Shown piece after piece: positions 46,292 to 55,226 of a DNA stretch of 59,563 nt (position 1 is the stretch's first letter; every line of letters begins with the position of its first letter). The DNA lies in the NCBI GenBank assembly GCA_001319865.1, contig BBSL01000259.1:1-59563 (forward strand), written 5' to 3'. This stretch comes from Burkholderia sp. E7m39. GTDB taxonomy: Bacteria > Pseudomonadota > Gammaproteobacteria > Burkholderiales > Burkholderiaceae. Under the pieces are notes generated by a model that did not search any database, had not been told where the DNA came from, and saw only the letters and a list, made by a program, of their open reading frames with translations. The position numbers and the translations under genes are program-made.

Positions 46292-46651
46292 TGCTTGGCT
46301 CGCAGCGTCGACACCTCGACACCAGGCATCAGCAACGCATCGCGAGCAACCATTGCACTGGTCGTGTTGGCGTTGCCGTTCGCCGCCAGACGACAAACCC
46401 TCTATGCATAACAATGACGCCGTCACTAAAGGGTGGCCACAGGGCGAATTCGACCCGCTACGGTCGGATAACTTTCTCCAAACCGGTCAGTCAGCCTAAT
46501 CCAGGTTTCGCGAAAGGGAGTGCCGATAAGCGGCCGCTGGCGATCTCACCCGAACGGCCAGGAACGGTCACTCGCGCGATTGCGGCGAGTGACCGTTCCG
46601 GTACGCGTCGCGGCCACTGGTCAATCCCCGCTGCGGATGAAGGCAGGCACC
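46292..46651. other. non-coding tail of the recombinase/ParB module
   Basis: 360 nt with no convincing gene, containing the large inverted repeat described separately. It separates the module from the convergent quinone reductase gene. Confidence 0.5.
46562..46600. repeat. perfect 15-bp inverted repeat
   Basis: Arms GGAACGGTCACTCGC (46562-46576) and GCGAGTGACCGTTCC (46586-46600) around a 9-nt spacer (gcgattgcg). There is no T tract on either side, so it is not a typical intrinsic terminator. It lies 270 nt past the second ParB-like gene and is a candidate parS-like or recombinase site. Confidence 0.75.
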
Positions 46652-47647
46652 TCATGCGCGCTCGCGCATCGTCAGAATGATCTTCCCGACGTTCGCCGCT
46701 GATTCCATCCGACGATGCGCATCAGCGGCGTTTTCCAGCGCAAACGTGCTGTCGACGACCGGCTCCAGGCTTGCGCCACCTGCGAAGCGTTCGAGCCAAT
46801 GCTCGCGAAAGCGCCGCACCATTGCATGTTTCTCGGTCTGCGCGCGCGACTTCATCACCGTGCCGATGATCTGCAGATGACGGTACAGGATTTGTTCGAG
46901 GCCGACGCTCACGTCACCGCCTCCGCCGAGAATGCCGACCTGCACCAGCCGCCCTCCGTTTGCGAGCGACGCCACGTTACGCGCAAAATTCGGTGCGCCG
47001 ACGAAGTCGATAACGACGTCCACGCCACGATTGTCAGTCAAGCTGGCGACGACTTCCGCGAAATCGTGCGTCTTGTAGTCGATCGCATGGTCCGCGCCGA
47101 GCTGTACGACGCGTTCGAGCTTCGAGGCTTCTGCAGTTGCAAACACTGTTGCACCGGTTGCATAAGCGAGCTGCACCGCCGCCGAGCCCACGCCCCCGGC
47201 GGCGGCGTGGATGAGCACCGAATCGCCGCGCCTCAGGCGGCCGAGATGTATTAGCGCCTCGTGCGCAGTCACGAAGACCTCGGGTATCGCAGCCGCATGA
47301 ACGTAGTCGAGCGTGGCTGGAATCGGCATTGCCATTCTCCAGTCGATTCGCGCAAGCTCCGCATACGCGCCGCCGCCGACCACGCCCATCACCCGGTCGC
47401 CGACCTTGTAGCCCCGCGCAGAAGGCCCAGTTTCAATCACTTCGCCAGCAATTTCGAGCCCCATGATCGTAGAGTCACCGAAGTTTGGCCGGCCGTAACC
47501 TCCTCGCCGATGCGTAAGATCCGCGCGGTTGACGCCCGCAGCATGGACGCGCACCAGCAGATCGTCGGGGCGGACTTCGGGCGCAGGAACGTCGGCGAGA
47601 TGGAGAACCTCGGCCTCGCCAAATTCCTTAAATGTGACGGCTTTCAT
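46652..47647 (-). CDS. zinc-type NAD(P)H:quinone oxidoreductase (MDR family)
   Basis: A 331-residue medium-chain reductase of the QOR group. It starts MKAVTFKEFGEAEVLHLADV and has GVNRADLTHRRGGY, the cofactor loop HAAAGGVGSAAVQLA and DVVIDFVGAPNF. No catalytic Zn Cys/His set is evident, as usual for QORs. GGAGGG lies 5 nt before the ATG; the longer frame upstream lies in the CMD gene and is rejected. Last gene of the 49469-46652 operon. It may reduce quinones or enones formed by this pathway. Confidence 0.92.
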   Translation of the reverse strand: MKAVTFKEFGEAEVLHLADVPAPEVRPDDLLVRVHAAGVNRADLTHRRGGYGRPNFGDSTIMGLEIAGEVIETGPSARGYKVGDRVMGVVGGGAYAELARIDWRMAMPIPATLDYVHAAAIPEVFVTAHEALIHLGRLRRGDSVLIHAAAGGVGSAAVQLAYATGATVFATAEASKLERVVQLGADHAIDYKTHDFAEVVASLTDNRGVDVVIDFVGAPNFARNVASLANGGRLVQVGILGGGGDVSVGLEQILYRHLQIIGTVMKSRAQTEKHAMVRRFREHWLERFAGGASLEPVVDSTFALENAADAHRRMESAANVGKIILTMRERA

Positions 47648-47648
47648 T

Positions 47649-48020
47649 TCAACCCTCCTGCGTTGCTGATGAATTGGCGGCACTACCTGCGACTTGAATG
47701 TCCGCGCCGAGCGTTGCCTGCGCAACTGCCGACGCCGAGATGGCTGCCGGGAACCCTGCGTAGAACGCGAGGTGCGTGATTGCCGCTGACAGTTCCTCCC
47801 GCGTGACACCGTTCGTCACGGCACGTCGCAAGTGCGACGGCAGCTCGTCGAGATGACCGCCCGTGATCAGCGCGGCGACGGTCACGAGGCTGCGCTCTCG
47901 CGGCGAAAGTGCCGGGTCGTTCCAGATGCGCGGGTAGAGCGTGTCGTCGACAAATGCGGAGAGCGCCGGCGTAAAGGCGCGCGCGGCTTCCCGCGGGCTG
48001 CTGAAATCTGCGTGAGACAT
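47649..48020 (-). CDS. carboxymuconolactone decarboxylase-like protein
   Basis: A 123-residue CMD-family protein. It has LSPRERSLVTVAALITGGHL, then LPSHLRRAVTNGVTREELSA and ITHLAFYAGFPAAISA. There is no Cys-x-x-Cys, so it is of the decarboxylase type rather than AhpD. The stop is almost joined to the quinone reductase start (1 nt apart) and it follows the semialdehyde dehydrogenase by 13 nt. These tight spacings define one operon. Confidence 0.9.
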   Translation of the reverse strand: MSHADFSSPREAARAFTPALSAFVDDTLYPRIWNDPALSPRERSLVTVAALITGGHLDELPSHLRRAVTNGVTREELSAAITHLAFYAGFPAAISASAVAQATLGADIQVAGSAANSSATQEG

Positions 48021-48033
48021 GGCGGTGCTCCGG

Positions 48034-49469
48034 TTAGGCCTGGCTGATGAATTTGCGCGTCAGGTAATACTCGATGCCCTCGGCTCCCCCTTCCGAACCA
48101 TGGCCGCTTTCCTTCATGCCGCCGAACGGCAGTTCGGTCGAAACGATGCGGTACTGGTTGATCCCGATCATGCCGGCTTCGAGACCATCGGCCACGTCGA
48201 TCGCGGCGCGCGCATTGTTCGTGAACGCGTACGCAGAAAGGCCATACGGCAGCCTGTTCGCCTCGGCAAGCCCATCGGCGGGCGCGTCGAAGCGCATCAG
48301 CACGGCGATTGGCCCGAAGGGTTCCTCGTGCATAACGCGTGCGTCCATCGGCACGTCCGCGAGCACGGTGGGCTCGAAGAAATAGCCGTCACCCTCGATC
48401 CTCCTCCCGCCGGCCAGCACCTTCGCGCCGCGGGCAACGGAATCGGCGACAAGCTCTTCCATCTTGGCAAGCTGGCGCGGATTCGCCAGCGGGCCAACCT
48501 GCGTGCTCGGGTCCATGCCATCGCCGACCTTGAGCGCTTTGGTAGCGCTTACGAAATGCGCGACGAATTCGTCGTAGACGTCACGCTGGATCAGGAAGCG
48601 TGTTGACGAGATGCAGATCTGGCCGGTACCCCGAAAACGGTTCGCCACGCCCTCGATTGCGGCCTTTTCGACATCTGCGTCATTGAAGACGAGAACTGGT
48701 CCGTGGCCACCGAGTTCTAGCGTAATCGGCTTGACACCCTCGGCTGCGCGCGCCGAGAGAAGACGACCGATCGGCACCGACCCAGTGAAGGTCACCTTGC
48801 GGATCACAGGAGAAGCGATCAGATGCTTCGATACTTCATCCGGCACGCCGAATACGACCTGCAGCACGCCCTTGGGCAATCCAGCGTCGTCCAGTGCGCG
48901 CGCCAGCGCGAGAGCAGTCGCGGGGCTTTCCTCGCCAGGTTTGATGATCACGCTGCAGCCTGCGGCCAGCGCTGCAGAAGCTTGCGCGCGGGAGTGATCG
49001 CCGGGAAATTCCACGGTGTGAATGCCGCAACAGGCCCGATCGCCTGCTTCTTGACGAGTTGTTGTACGCCCCGGCGATTAGACGGCACGACACGACCGTC
49101 GATACGACGTGCTTCTTCAGCGAACCATTCGAAGTACTCCGCTGCGCGCAGGACTTCGTCGCGGCTCTCGCTCAGGGGCTTGCCCTCTTCGAGCGTCACC
49201 AGGGTGGCGATGTACTCGGCGCGCTCGCGCATCAGCTCCGCGCTGCGTTTCAGGATGCGGGCGCGTTCCGCCGGTACAGTGTTGCGCCAGACATCGAAAG
49301 AACGTTGCGCAATTATCAGCGCATGGTCGAGATCGGCGGCCGTCGCGAGCGGCACGCGGCCCAGTTCGCGTCGCGTTGCCGGATTGATGACGGGTGCCGT
49401 TTCCCGTTCGCTTGCGTCGATCCATTCACCGCCGACAAAAAGATGCAATGCTCCGTAGGTGATGCTCAT
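48034..49469 (-). pseudogene. NAD(P)-dependent (succinate-)semialdehyde dehydrogenase, one-base frameshift
   Basis: An aldehyde dehydrogenase of the GabD type split into two frames. The N-terminal part (ATG 49469) runs to FTPWNFPAITPARKL. The second frame continues AALAAGCSVIIKPGEESPAT to the end. The family sequence across the join (ARKL-A-A-A-LAAGC) implies one missing base near 48977, at CTT-CTGCAG. Catalytic Glu (LELGGHGPVLV) and Cys (TGQICISS) are both present. It is first in the operon with CMD and QOR and divergent from a LysR gene. All other parts look healthy, so the break is recent or a sequencing error. Confidence 0.88.
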
Positions 49470-49857
49470 GGTATGAAGCTCCAGATGATTTTTTGATTTG
49501 GATACCGAATTACACTGCACTTATCACTGGCTAGTATGACGATGTATGTTGATGCTGCCTGTACGGTGAGTCGCCGTCCCCGCCGCCGGCCCATACTGGA
49601 TGTCTGTACGGCCAGTGCTTGACTGCGGAACCAAGTCTAGGCGCAACGCGGGTGATGATTTAGTGGAGTCAGGAAGAATGAATCTTGTCGCTGGAGAGAA
49701 AATGCCCGTCGCTCGCAAGGGCGACGGGAAGCAAACGCTCGTTCGTAACCGACCGGGCCCCATGTCTGCGGGAAACCGGACTCTGCACTATCATCGCCAG
49801 CCGGCGCGAGCGGAAACGCGGCGGTTCGACACGAACAATCAACAACAAGGACGTGCA
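49470..49857. promoter_or_regulatory. divergent LysR/aldehyde dehydrogenase promoter region
   Basis: 388 nt between the aldehyde dehydrogenase and LysR genes. The direct repeat CTGTACGGTGAGT (49559-49571) and CTGTACGGCCAGT (49604-49616) is spaced 45 nt start to start and could be binding sites for the LysR protein. Locally AT-rich sequence at 49490-49555 could hold the minus-strand promoter. Confidence 0.4.
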
Positions 49858-50799
49858 ATGGACAAGGTTTACAACATGTCGATCTTCGCGAAAGTGGTAG
49901 AAATGGGCAGCTTCACGGCTGTCGCCAACCACCTCGAAACGACCGTAGGTAACATTTCACGTGCGGTGTCGGTACTGGAACAGAACCTCGACACGAGGTT
50001 GATTCAGCGTTCCACACGGCGACTTCTGATAACCGAAGCGGGACGACGTTTTTATGAACGCAGTATCGCGATCCTGGCAGACATAGAGCAGGCGGAAGCC
50101 GAAGCGCGTGACGCACAGCTGGAGCCACGCGGCAAACTGCGCGTGCATGCGGTTCCGGGTATCGGACGCCGCCTCGTTGCGCGTGCCGCGCTGGCATATC
50201 GGCGCGCCTATCCCGACGTATCGGTCGATCTTTTCCTGTCGCAGAGAATGCCCAACCTGCTCGAAGAGCAGCTTGACGTGGCGGTTGTGATTGCTCGTAC
50301 GCTGCCGGATTCGGCGTATGTGAGCCAAAAGATCGGCGTCAGCCATTGCATTCTCGCGGCGTCGCCTGCTTACCTTGCACAGCATCCTTCGCCCGGACGG
50401 CCGGAAGATCTGGTCGACCACACGTGTGTACTTCTTGCCACAGTCGATTACTCGCCCGACGAGTGGTGCCTGGAAAGCGCGGAGGGTCGCGTCGTCTACC
50501 GTCCGACCGGGCCGCACTTCGGCGTGAATGACATGGATGCAATGTCGACCACACTTAAAGACGGCGCAGGAATCGGGCTGATCGCCGCCTTCTCGGCAAT
50601 CGACGATCTGCGCAATGGCTCGCTCGTACGAGTTCTGCCGCGATATCACACCTATGAGCGCAACGTGTACGCGGTATATTCATCGCGTCAATTCGTCGAT
50701 GCCAAGATCAAGCGCTTCATGGATGTACTGAAGACGGATGTCGGCGGCGAACTCGCTGCCTACGCGGCGGAACTCGGCATCAGTATTGAACAGGTATGA
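49858..50799 (+). CDS. LysR-family transcriptional regulator
   Basis: 313 residues with an N-terminal winged helix (MSIFAKVVEMGSFTAVANHL, STRRLLITEAGRRFYER) and a two-lobed effector domain (GKLRVHAVPGIGRRLVARAA, DVAVVIARTLPDS). The ATG at 49858 has AAGGA 7 nt upstream; the frame opens earlier, but that part has no HTH. It is divergent from the aldehyde dehydrogenase operon, which it likely controls. Confidence 0.93.
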   Translation: MDKVYNMSIFAKVVEMGSFTAVANHLETTVGNISRAVSVLEQNLDTRLIQRSTRRLLITEAGRRFYERSIAILADIEQAEAEARDAQLEPRGKLRVHAVPGIGRRLVARAALAYRRAYPDVSVDLFLSQRMPNLLEEQLDVAVVIARTLPDSAYVSQKIGVSHCILAASPAYLAQHPSPGRPEDLVDHTCVLLATVDYSPDEWCLESAEGRVVYRPTGPHFGVNDMDAMSTTLKDGAGIGLIAAFSAIDDLRNGSLVRVLPRYHTYERNVYAVYSSRQFVDAKIKRFMDVLKTDVGGELAAYAAELGISIEQV

Positions 50800-50853
50800 A
50801 GGCTGCGGAAGAGCGCGACCCACCGTATTGGTCGTTTTCCCGTCCGACGAGGG

Positions 50854-51411
50854 TTACCGACTCTTTGCAGCCAAGCTGGCACGTGCTGCGCGGGCAATGC
50901 TTTCAGCAAAGAGCGGTGTCTCGCGACGATTATGATCGCCAGACGCGCTCTGGCGATCGCGCGCGGCCTGTTCGAACGAAACACCGATTTTATCGATGAA
51001 GTTCAGGAAATCGTCGGTCGGATGCGAAATAACGCTGTTCGTGTACCCCGTCTTGCCATCGGCCAATTGCTTCACACTCAGCTCCCAGATTACCTGAACC
51101 TTTGTGCGACCGTGTGGCGCAAAAACGTCTGAAAGCGAGACCATGCGGCATTAGTTCTTTTCTGTGACTTCGCCGACGTAGTGCTGTACAACGAGGCCGG
51201 TGCCAATCTGCTCAACATTGATCGACATCCGCCGACCGTCGTCCGTCCACGTAGCCCCAGCCGCAATATGATCGGGGGGAGCACAGCGCTGATATTCCGC
51301 GTCCGGAAGCGCGAAGAGCCAGCTTGCGATATCAATCGCATCAAACGGGACATCAACGACGTGGCTGAATGCGCTTTGTGAAAGGACGAGGTCTGCGCGA
51401 ATCGAGGTCAT
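50854..51411 (-). pseudogene. unrecognised protein split by one stop codon
   Basis: Two minus-strand frames in the same phase separated by a single TAA at 51151-51153. The upstream part (ATG 51411, GGAG 6 nt before) gives MTSIRADLVLSQSAFSHVVD to GEVTEKN. After TAA it continues CRMVSLSDVFAPHGRTKVQV, WELSVKQLADGKTGYTNSVI, ETPLFAESIARAA. The whole (~185 codons) reads as one domain, vaguely like SRPBCC/cyclase-type proteins (uncertain). The likeliest ancestor had Tyr at the stop. A perfect 10-nt inverted repeat (50934-50958) falls inside it. Confidence 0.65.
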
Positions 51412-51919
51412 TGCAAACTCCAGAAATCGAAAGGGAATGAAAGTACCGCGAAAAGATTGTCTCTTGCGACACACTTCACCTTCTTCGCACATGAACGGAA
51501 AGGTTGCATATGCACGATTCGCGGTAATGTTGGTCACGTTCTACACGTGATGCTCGCCGCTCTCATAATGCATCGCAGAGTTGGAGACGCACAGGCCGAC
51601 GGAACGCCTATGCAGCGAGTAAAAACCAGGACGGTGCGGACGCTGATGTCGACCCCGGCGACTGTCATGGAAACACGCAACACTCGCTCCGAGGGCTTCT
51701 ATCAGTGACCTGGATGGCAGAAATCAAACCCAAAACCGCCTTAAGGATATAAACGTCCGAAGGTACGCTCTGGTTCGGCTGCGTCAGTTTGCTCCTCGAA
51801 CTCATCGCTCGAAAGCGGCCACTTGAGTTCGGCGGCCCGAAAGCAGTCAGTCGGCAGTGCGTACTCCCGACCCGGAACCGACGGTCACGTTTTTCGAAAG
51901 CAGTCGTTCCGAGTTGGGA
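51412..51919. other. no gene recognised
   Basis: Both strands checked. The open frames here have no family resemblance or good start signals. It may contain the promoter of the split gene on the minus strand. Confidence 0.4.
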
Positions 51920-52255
51920 TTAAGATGCACGCGAACGGAGACTGCGCGCCAGAACGTAGATCTCGTTTCGAAGCAAAGCGAACCGCTCGTTGTCGCTTTC
52001 AGGGACTACTACTTCGTTGCCTGTAGTGATCCGTTGTAGAACGACATCGTTGATGCTGCCCATGCCGCCATATGCAGAAAGCAGGTGTTCGATGCCGTAG
52101 CCATCGAGGGAACGGATCATCCTCGCATCGTTACTGAGCCATTTAGCCCATTGGATTTGCTCATAGGAACGCGGCAGCGCTTCGGCTTTATCAAGCATCT
52201 CAGCAAGGGTGTCTATTTCTGAGGGCATCATTCGTCCCACGTGTGCTTTGATCAT
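51920..52255 (-). CDS. small hypothetical protein
   Basis: 111 residues, helical and acidic (MIKAHVGRMMPSEIDTLAEM..., EHLLSAYGGMGSINDVVL, RFALLRNEIYVLARSLR). It recalls small domain-of-unknown-function proteins sometimes next to toxin genes, but I cannot name it with certainty. The frame upstream (52463-52256, minus: ANEVIVGPGRGALAGQERP) could be the tail of a lost larger protein. It stands alone. Confidence 0.6.
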   Translation of the reverse strand: MIKAHVGRMMPSEIDTLAEMLDKAEALPRSYEQIQWAKWLSNDARMIRSLDGYGIEHLLSAYGGMGSINDVVLQRITTGNEVVVPESDNERFALLRNEIYVLARSLRSRAS

Positions 52256-52461
52256 TGGCGACGCAGCATCCAGATGCGCCGGAGACTGGATTGTCGATCA
52301 TCTTGGGCATCGTGTCGAACGGCCGCTCCTGGCCGGCCAGTGCCCCACGGCCGGGCCCGACGATCACCTCATTCGCTGCTCTCATGCAAAGGCATAACCC
52401 GCGCCCACACCCGCCAGTCGCCTCGGGCGGATGAATGACCGCTTTGGCAGAGCGATCCGCC

Positions 52462-52491
52462 ATATGTGTGTATCAAATATGTGTGTATCAA
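52462..52491. repeat. perfect 15-bp tandem duplication
   Basis: ATATGTGTGTATCAA repeated twice without spacer, in the 317-nt gap between the small gene at 51920-52255 and the GMC gene end. AT-rich, with no other feature in the gap. Confidence 0.8.
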
Positions 52492-52572
52492 ATCAGTCAG
52501 GACAGGTTGGGTTGGTCGCGATCCGGTACAGGTATTCCGGACACGCAGCGGCGTTGCCGTGCGAGTACTCGG

Positions 52573-54291
52573 TCAGTACGCGTTCTTCACGTCGAGAACC
52601 TCCCGCGAATATGCCTCTGCGCCCGTATCTTTTCGCATTCTGTCCGCCCGGATCATCTCGCTGGCGCGTTCGGCGATCATTAACGTCGGCGAGTTGGTAT
52701 TGCCCGACGTAATGACCGGCATGATTGAAGCATCGACCACCCGTAAGCCACATACACCATGCACGCGCAGACGGGAATCTACCACCGAGTCCGGATCATC
52801 TCCTTTTCCCATTCGGCAGGTTCCCACCGGATGAAAGATGGTGGTTCCGACATTGCCAGCCGCATGCCGCAATTCTTCTTCGGTCTGAAATTGGATCCCG
52901 GGAAGGACCTCCCGAGGACGAAACCGTTCAAGGGCCGACGCCGCAACAATACGCCTCGTCAATCGCAGTGCGTTGGCCGCGACATGAAGATCGCGCTCCG
53001 TGGAAAGATAGTTGGGTGCAATTCTGGGTGCCGTCGCGGGATCACTCGACGTGATGTGTACGCTGCCCCGTGACGACGGCCGCAAATGACAAACGGACGC
53101 CGTAAACGCGTCGAACGAATGCAGCGGCTCGCCGAACCGTTCGAGCGAGAGCGGCTGGACATGGTACTGCACATCGGGGCGCCTCAGCGTCTTGTCGTCC
53201 GGATCCGACTTCGCAAAGACGCCAAGCTGCGCCGGTGCCATCGCCATCGGCCCGCTTCTGAAGAGCCCATATTCGAAGCCGATCATCAATTTGCCCCACC
53301 AGTGAGCGCTGAGGGTGTTCAAGGTGCGCACACCGTCCACCCTGAAGGCTGTGCGCAATTGCAGATGATCCTGCAAATTCTCACCCACACCGCGCAGATC
53401 TTTTATCACTTCGATGCCAAGCTTTGCCAGACGATTGATGTCCCCAATCCCTGACAACTCAAGCAATTGAGGCGAATTCACGGCACCGGCGCACAAAATC
53501 ACTTCATGCCGCGCCCTGGCCACACGGTACTCGTCACCAACGCGGAACTCAATGCCGGAACAGCGCTGGTTCTTGAACACGAGTCGCTGCGTCTGCGCAT
53601 TCGTGAGGATAGTCAGATTCTTCCGATTTGCGGCAGGGCGCAGGTATGCCTTCGACGCATTCCACCGGATGCCATGCCTCTGATTGACATCGAAATACCC
53701 GACGCCGGTATTGTCTCCACAATTGAAATCGTCCGTTGCGGGTATGCCGGTCTGTTGTGCGGCTTGTGCAAACGATTCGAGAATGTCCCATTTCAATCGT
53801 TGCTTTTCCACGCGCCACGGGCCGCCTGCACCATGAGCATCGCTTGCGCCCCCGTGATAGTCCTCGCTCTTCTTGAATGCGTCGAGAACCGAATCCCATC
53901 CCCATGAGTGGTCGCCCGTTATACGAGCCCAATCGTCGTAGTCCTCCCGTTGACCGCGCATGTAGATCATGCCGTTGATCGACGAGCAGCCGCCCAGCAC
54001 CCGGCCTCGCGGATAAGCCAGCGCCCTGCCGTTGAGCCCCGGCTCCTCGGATGTCTTGTAACGCCAGTCGGTCCGTGGATTCCCGATGCAGTAGAGATAA
54101 CCCACCGGTATATGAATCCAGTGATAGTTATCCTTTCCGCCCGCCTCTACCAGCAGCACAGACACGTCATTATCTTCGCTCAGGCGACTGGCGACCACGC
54201 AGCCGGCCGTACCTGCTCCGATCACGATGTAGTCGAACTCGCCGGACGATTGCTTCGATCGGGTTCCGTCGATCTTTTCTGCTGACATCAC
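52573..54291 (-). CDS. GMC-family oxidoreductase (choline dehydrogenase-like)
   Basis: A 572-residue FAD enzyme. The FAD-binding loop is VIGAGTAGCVVASRLSED (~22-40), then RGRVLGGCSSINGMIYMRG, CAGAVNSPQLLELSGIGD and the C-terminal FHPVGTCRMG with the active-site His region. GMC enzymes oxidise alcohols such as choline or polyols. It is 91 nt after a PotC-like permease gene and is probably the last gene of the ABC operon (58665 to 52573). So the imported compound, perhaps an amino alcohol, may be its substrate (inference). It is intact. Confidence 0.93.
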   Translation of the reverse strand: MMSAEKIDGTRSKQSSGEFDYIVIGAGTAGCVVASRLSEDNDVSVLLVEAGGKDNYHWIHIPVGYLYCIGNPRTDWRYKTSEEPGLNGRALAYPRGRVLGGCSSINGMIYMRGQREDYDDWARITGDHSWGWDSVLDAFKKSEDYHGGASDAHGAGGPWRVEKQRLKWDILESFAQAAQQTGIPATDDFNCGDNTGVGYFDVNQRHGIRWNASKAYLRPAANRKNLTILTNAQTQRLVFKNQRCSGIEFRVGDEYRVARARHEVILCAGAVNSPQLLELSGIGDINRLAKLGIEVIKDLRGVGENLQDHLQLRTAFRVDGVRTLNTLSAHWWGKLMIGFEYGLFRSGPMAMAPAQLGVFAKSDPDDKTLRRPDVQYHVQPLSLERFGEPLHSFDAFTASVCHLRPSSRGSVHITSSDPATAPRIAPNYLSTERDLHVAANALRLTRRIVAASALERFRPREVLPGIQFQTEEELRHAAGNVGTTIFHPVGTCRMGKGDDPDSVVDSRLRVHGVCGLRVVDASIMPVITSGNTNSPTLMIAERASEMIRADRMRKDTGAEAYSREVLDVKNAY

Positions 54292-54382
54292 GCCTCCTGC
54301 TTTTTGTGCATATCGATTTCACTCTGTTGCGCAACGCCTGCGGCCTCGAAAGCCGGTTCGACGATCGCAATCCCCGACATCG

Positions 54383-55222
54383 TCAACTCGCCGTCTGCCT
54401 CGCGACAGATCTGGAACGCAGCCATTCCATCGTAATGAGCAGCAGACTCGAAAAGACGATCAAAATTGACGCAAGCGCGGCGATCGTCGGCGTGATGCTT
54501 TCGCGAATCCCGATGAACATCTGAAGCGGGAGTGTTCCCTGAGTCGGGCCGGCAATGAACATGGTGATCACGACGTCGTCCAGCGAGGTCGCGAACGCGA
54601 ACAACGCTCCGGAAATCACGCCAGGGGCGATGATTGGCAATGTGACCGAGAAGAACGTCCGCACGGGCGACGCGCCCAGGCTCAGGCTAGCCCGTACATA
54701 GTTGTGGTTGAAGCCGGCAAGCGTGGCGTTGACCGTGACCACGACAAACGGCGCGGCGATCACCGTGTGCCCGAAAATCAGCCCGGCATAGGTGCCAGAC
54801 AATCCCCATCGCGCAAACTGCAGATACATTCCGACGCCGGTAACGATCACCGGCACGATCATCGGCGAGATCAGAACGGCGACCAGCACGCCCTTGCCCT
54901 TGAACGACGCCTTGTTCAGTCCCAACGCCGCCAGCGTGCCCAGGACGGTCGCGAGCACCGTCGCGATCGGCGTCACAATCAAGCTATTGGCGCCGGCGCG
55001 AGTCCATTCCACAGCCGTGAAGAGGTTGTGATACCACCTTAATGAAAACTGGTGTATCGGATAAACGAGGAATGAGTTCTCGTTAAACGAAAGTGGCATG
55101 ATCGCCAGTATCGGCAAGATCAGAAACAGGAGAACCATGACATTGCCTGATCGCAGAACGTAGTGCCACACAATTTCCGGCGTCGACATGTAGGGTGCGA
55201 AACGTGGAACGTTGGTTTTCAT
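54383..55222 (-). CDS. ABC transporter permease (PotC-like)
   Basis: 279 residues with six membrane helices and the inner-membrane EAA-type loop YVRASLSLGASPVRTFFSV. It belongs to the polyamine/opine/amine ABC permease family. It starts 4 nt after the PotB-like gene and pairs with it. The last helix is followed by a short basic tail. Confidence 0.92.
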   Translation of the reverse strand: MKTNVPRFAPYMSTPEIVWHYVLRSGNVMVLLFLILPILAIMPLSFNENSFLVYPIHQFSLRWYHNLFTAVEWTRAGANSLIVTPIATVLATVLGTLAALGLNKASFKGKGVLVAVLISPMIVPVIVTGVGMYLQFARWGLSGTYAGLIFGHTVIAAPFVVVTVNATLAGFNHNYVRASLSLGASPVRTFFSVTLPIIAPGVISGALFAFATSLDDVVITMFIAGPTQGTLPLQMFIGIRESITPTIAALASILIVFSSLLLITMEWLRSRSVARQTAS

Positions 55223-55226
55223 GATG

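Noticed and set aside
46562..46600. Inverted repeat as a transcription terminator
   Set aside because: No T tract on either side and a 9-nt spacer; kept as a candidate protein-binding or recombination site instead.
50934..50958. Perfect 10-nt palindrome GATCGCCAGA/TCTGGCGATC as operator
   Set aside because: It lies within the coding part of the split gene and is far from any start codon.
52256..52463. C-terminal tail of a polymorphic toxin paired with the 51920-52255 gene as immunity
   Set aside because: Only a vague impression from GPGRGALAGQERP-like sequence; no toxin domain is visible.
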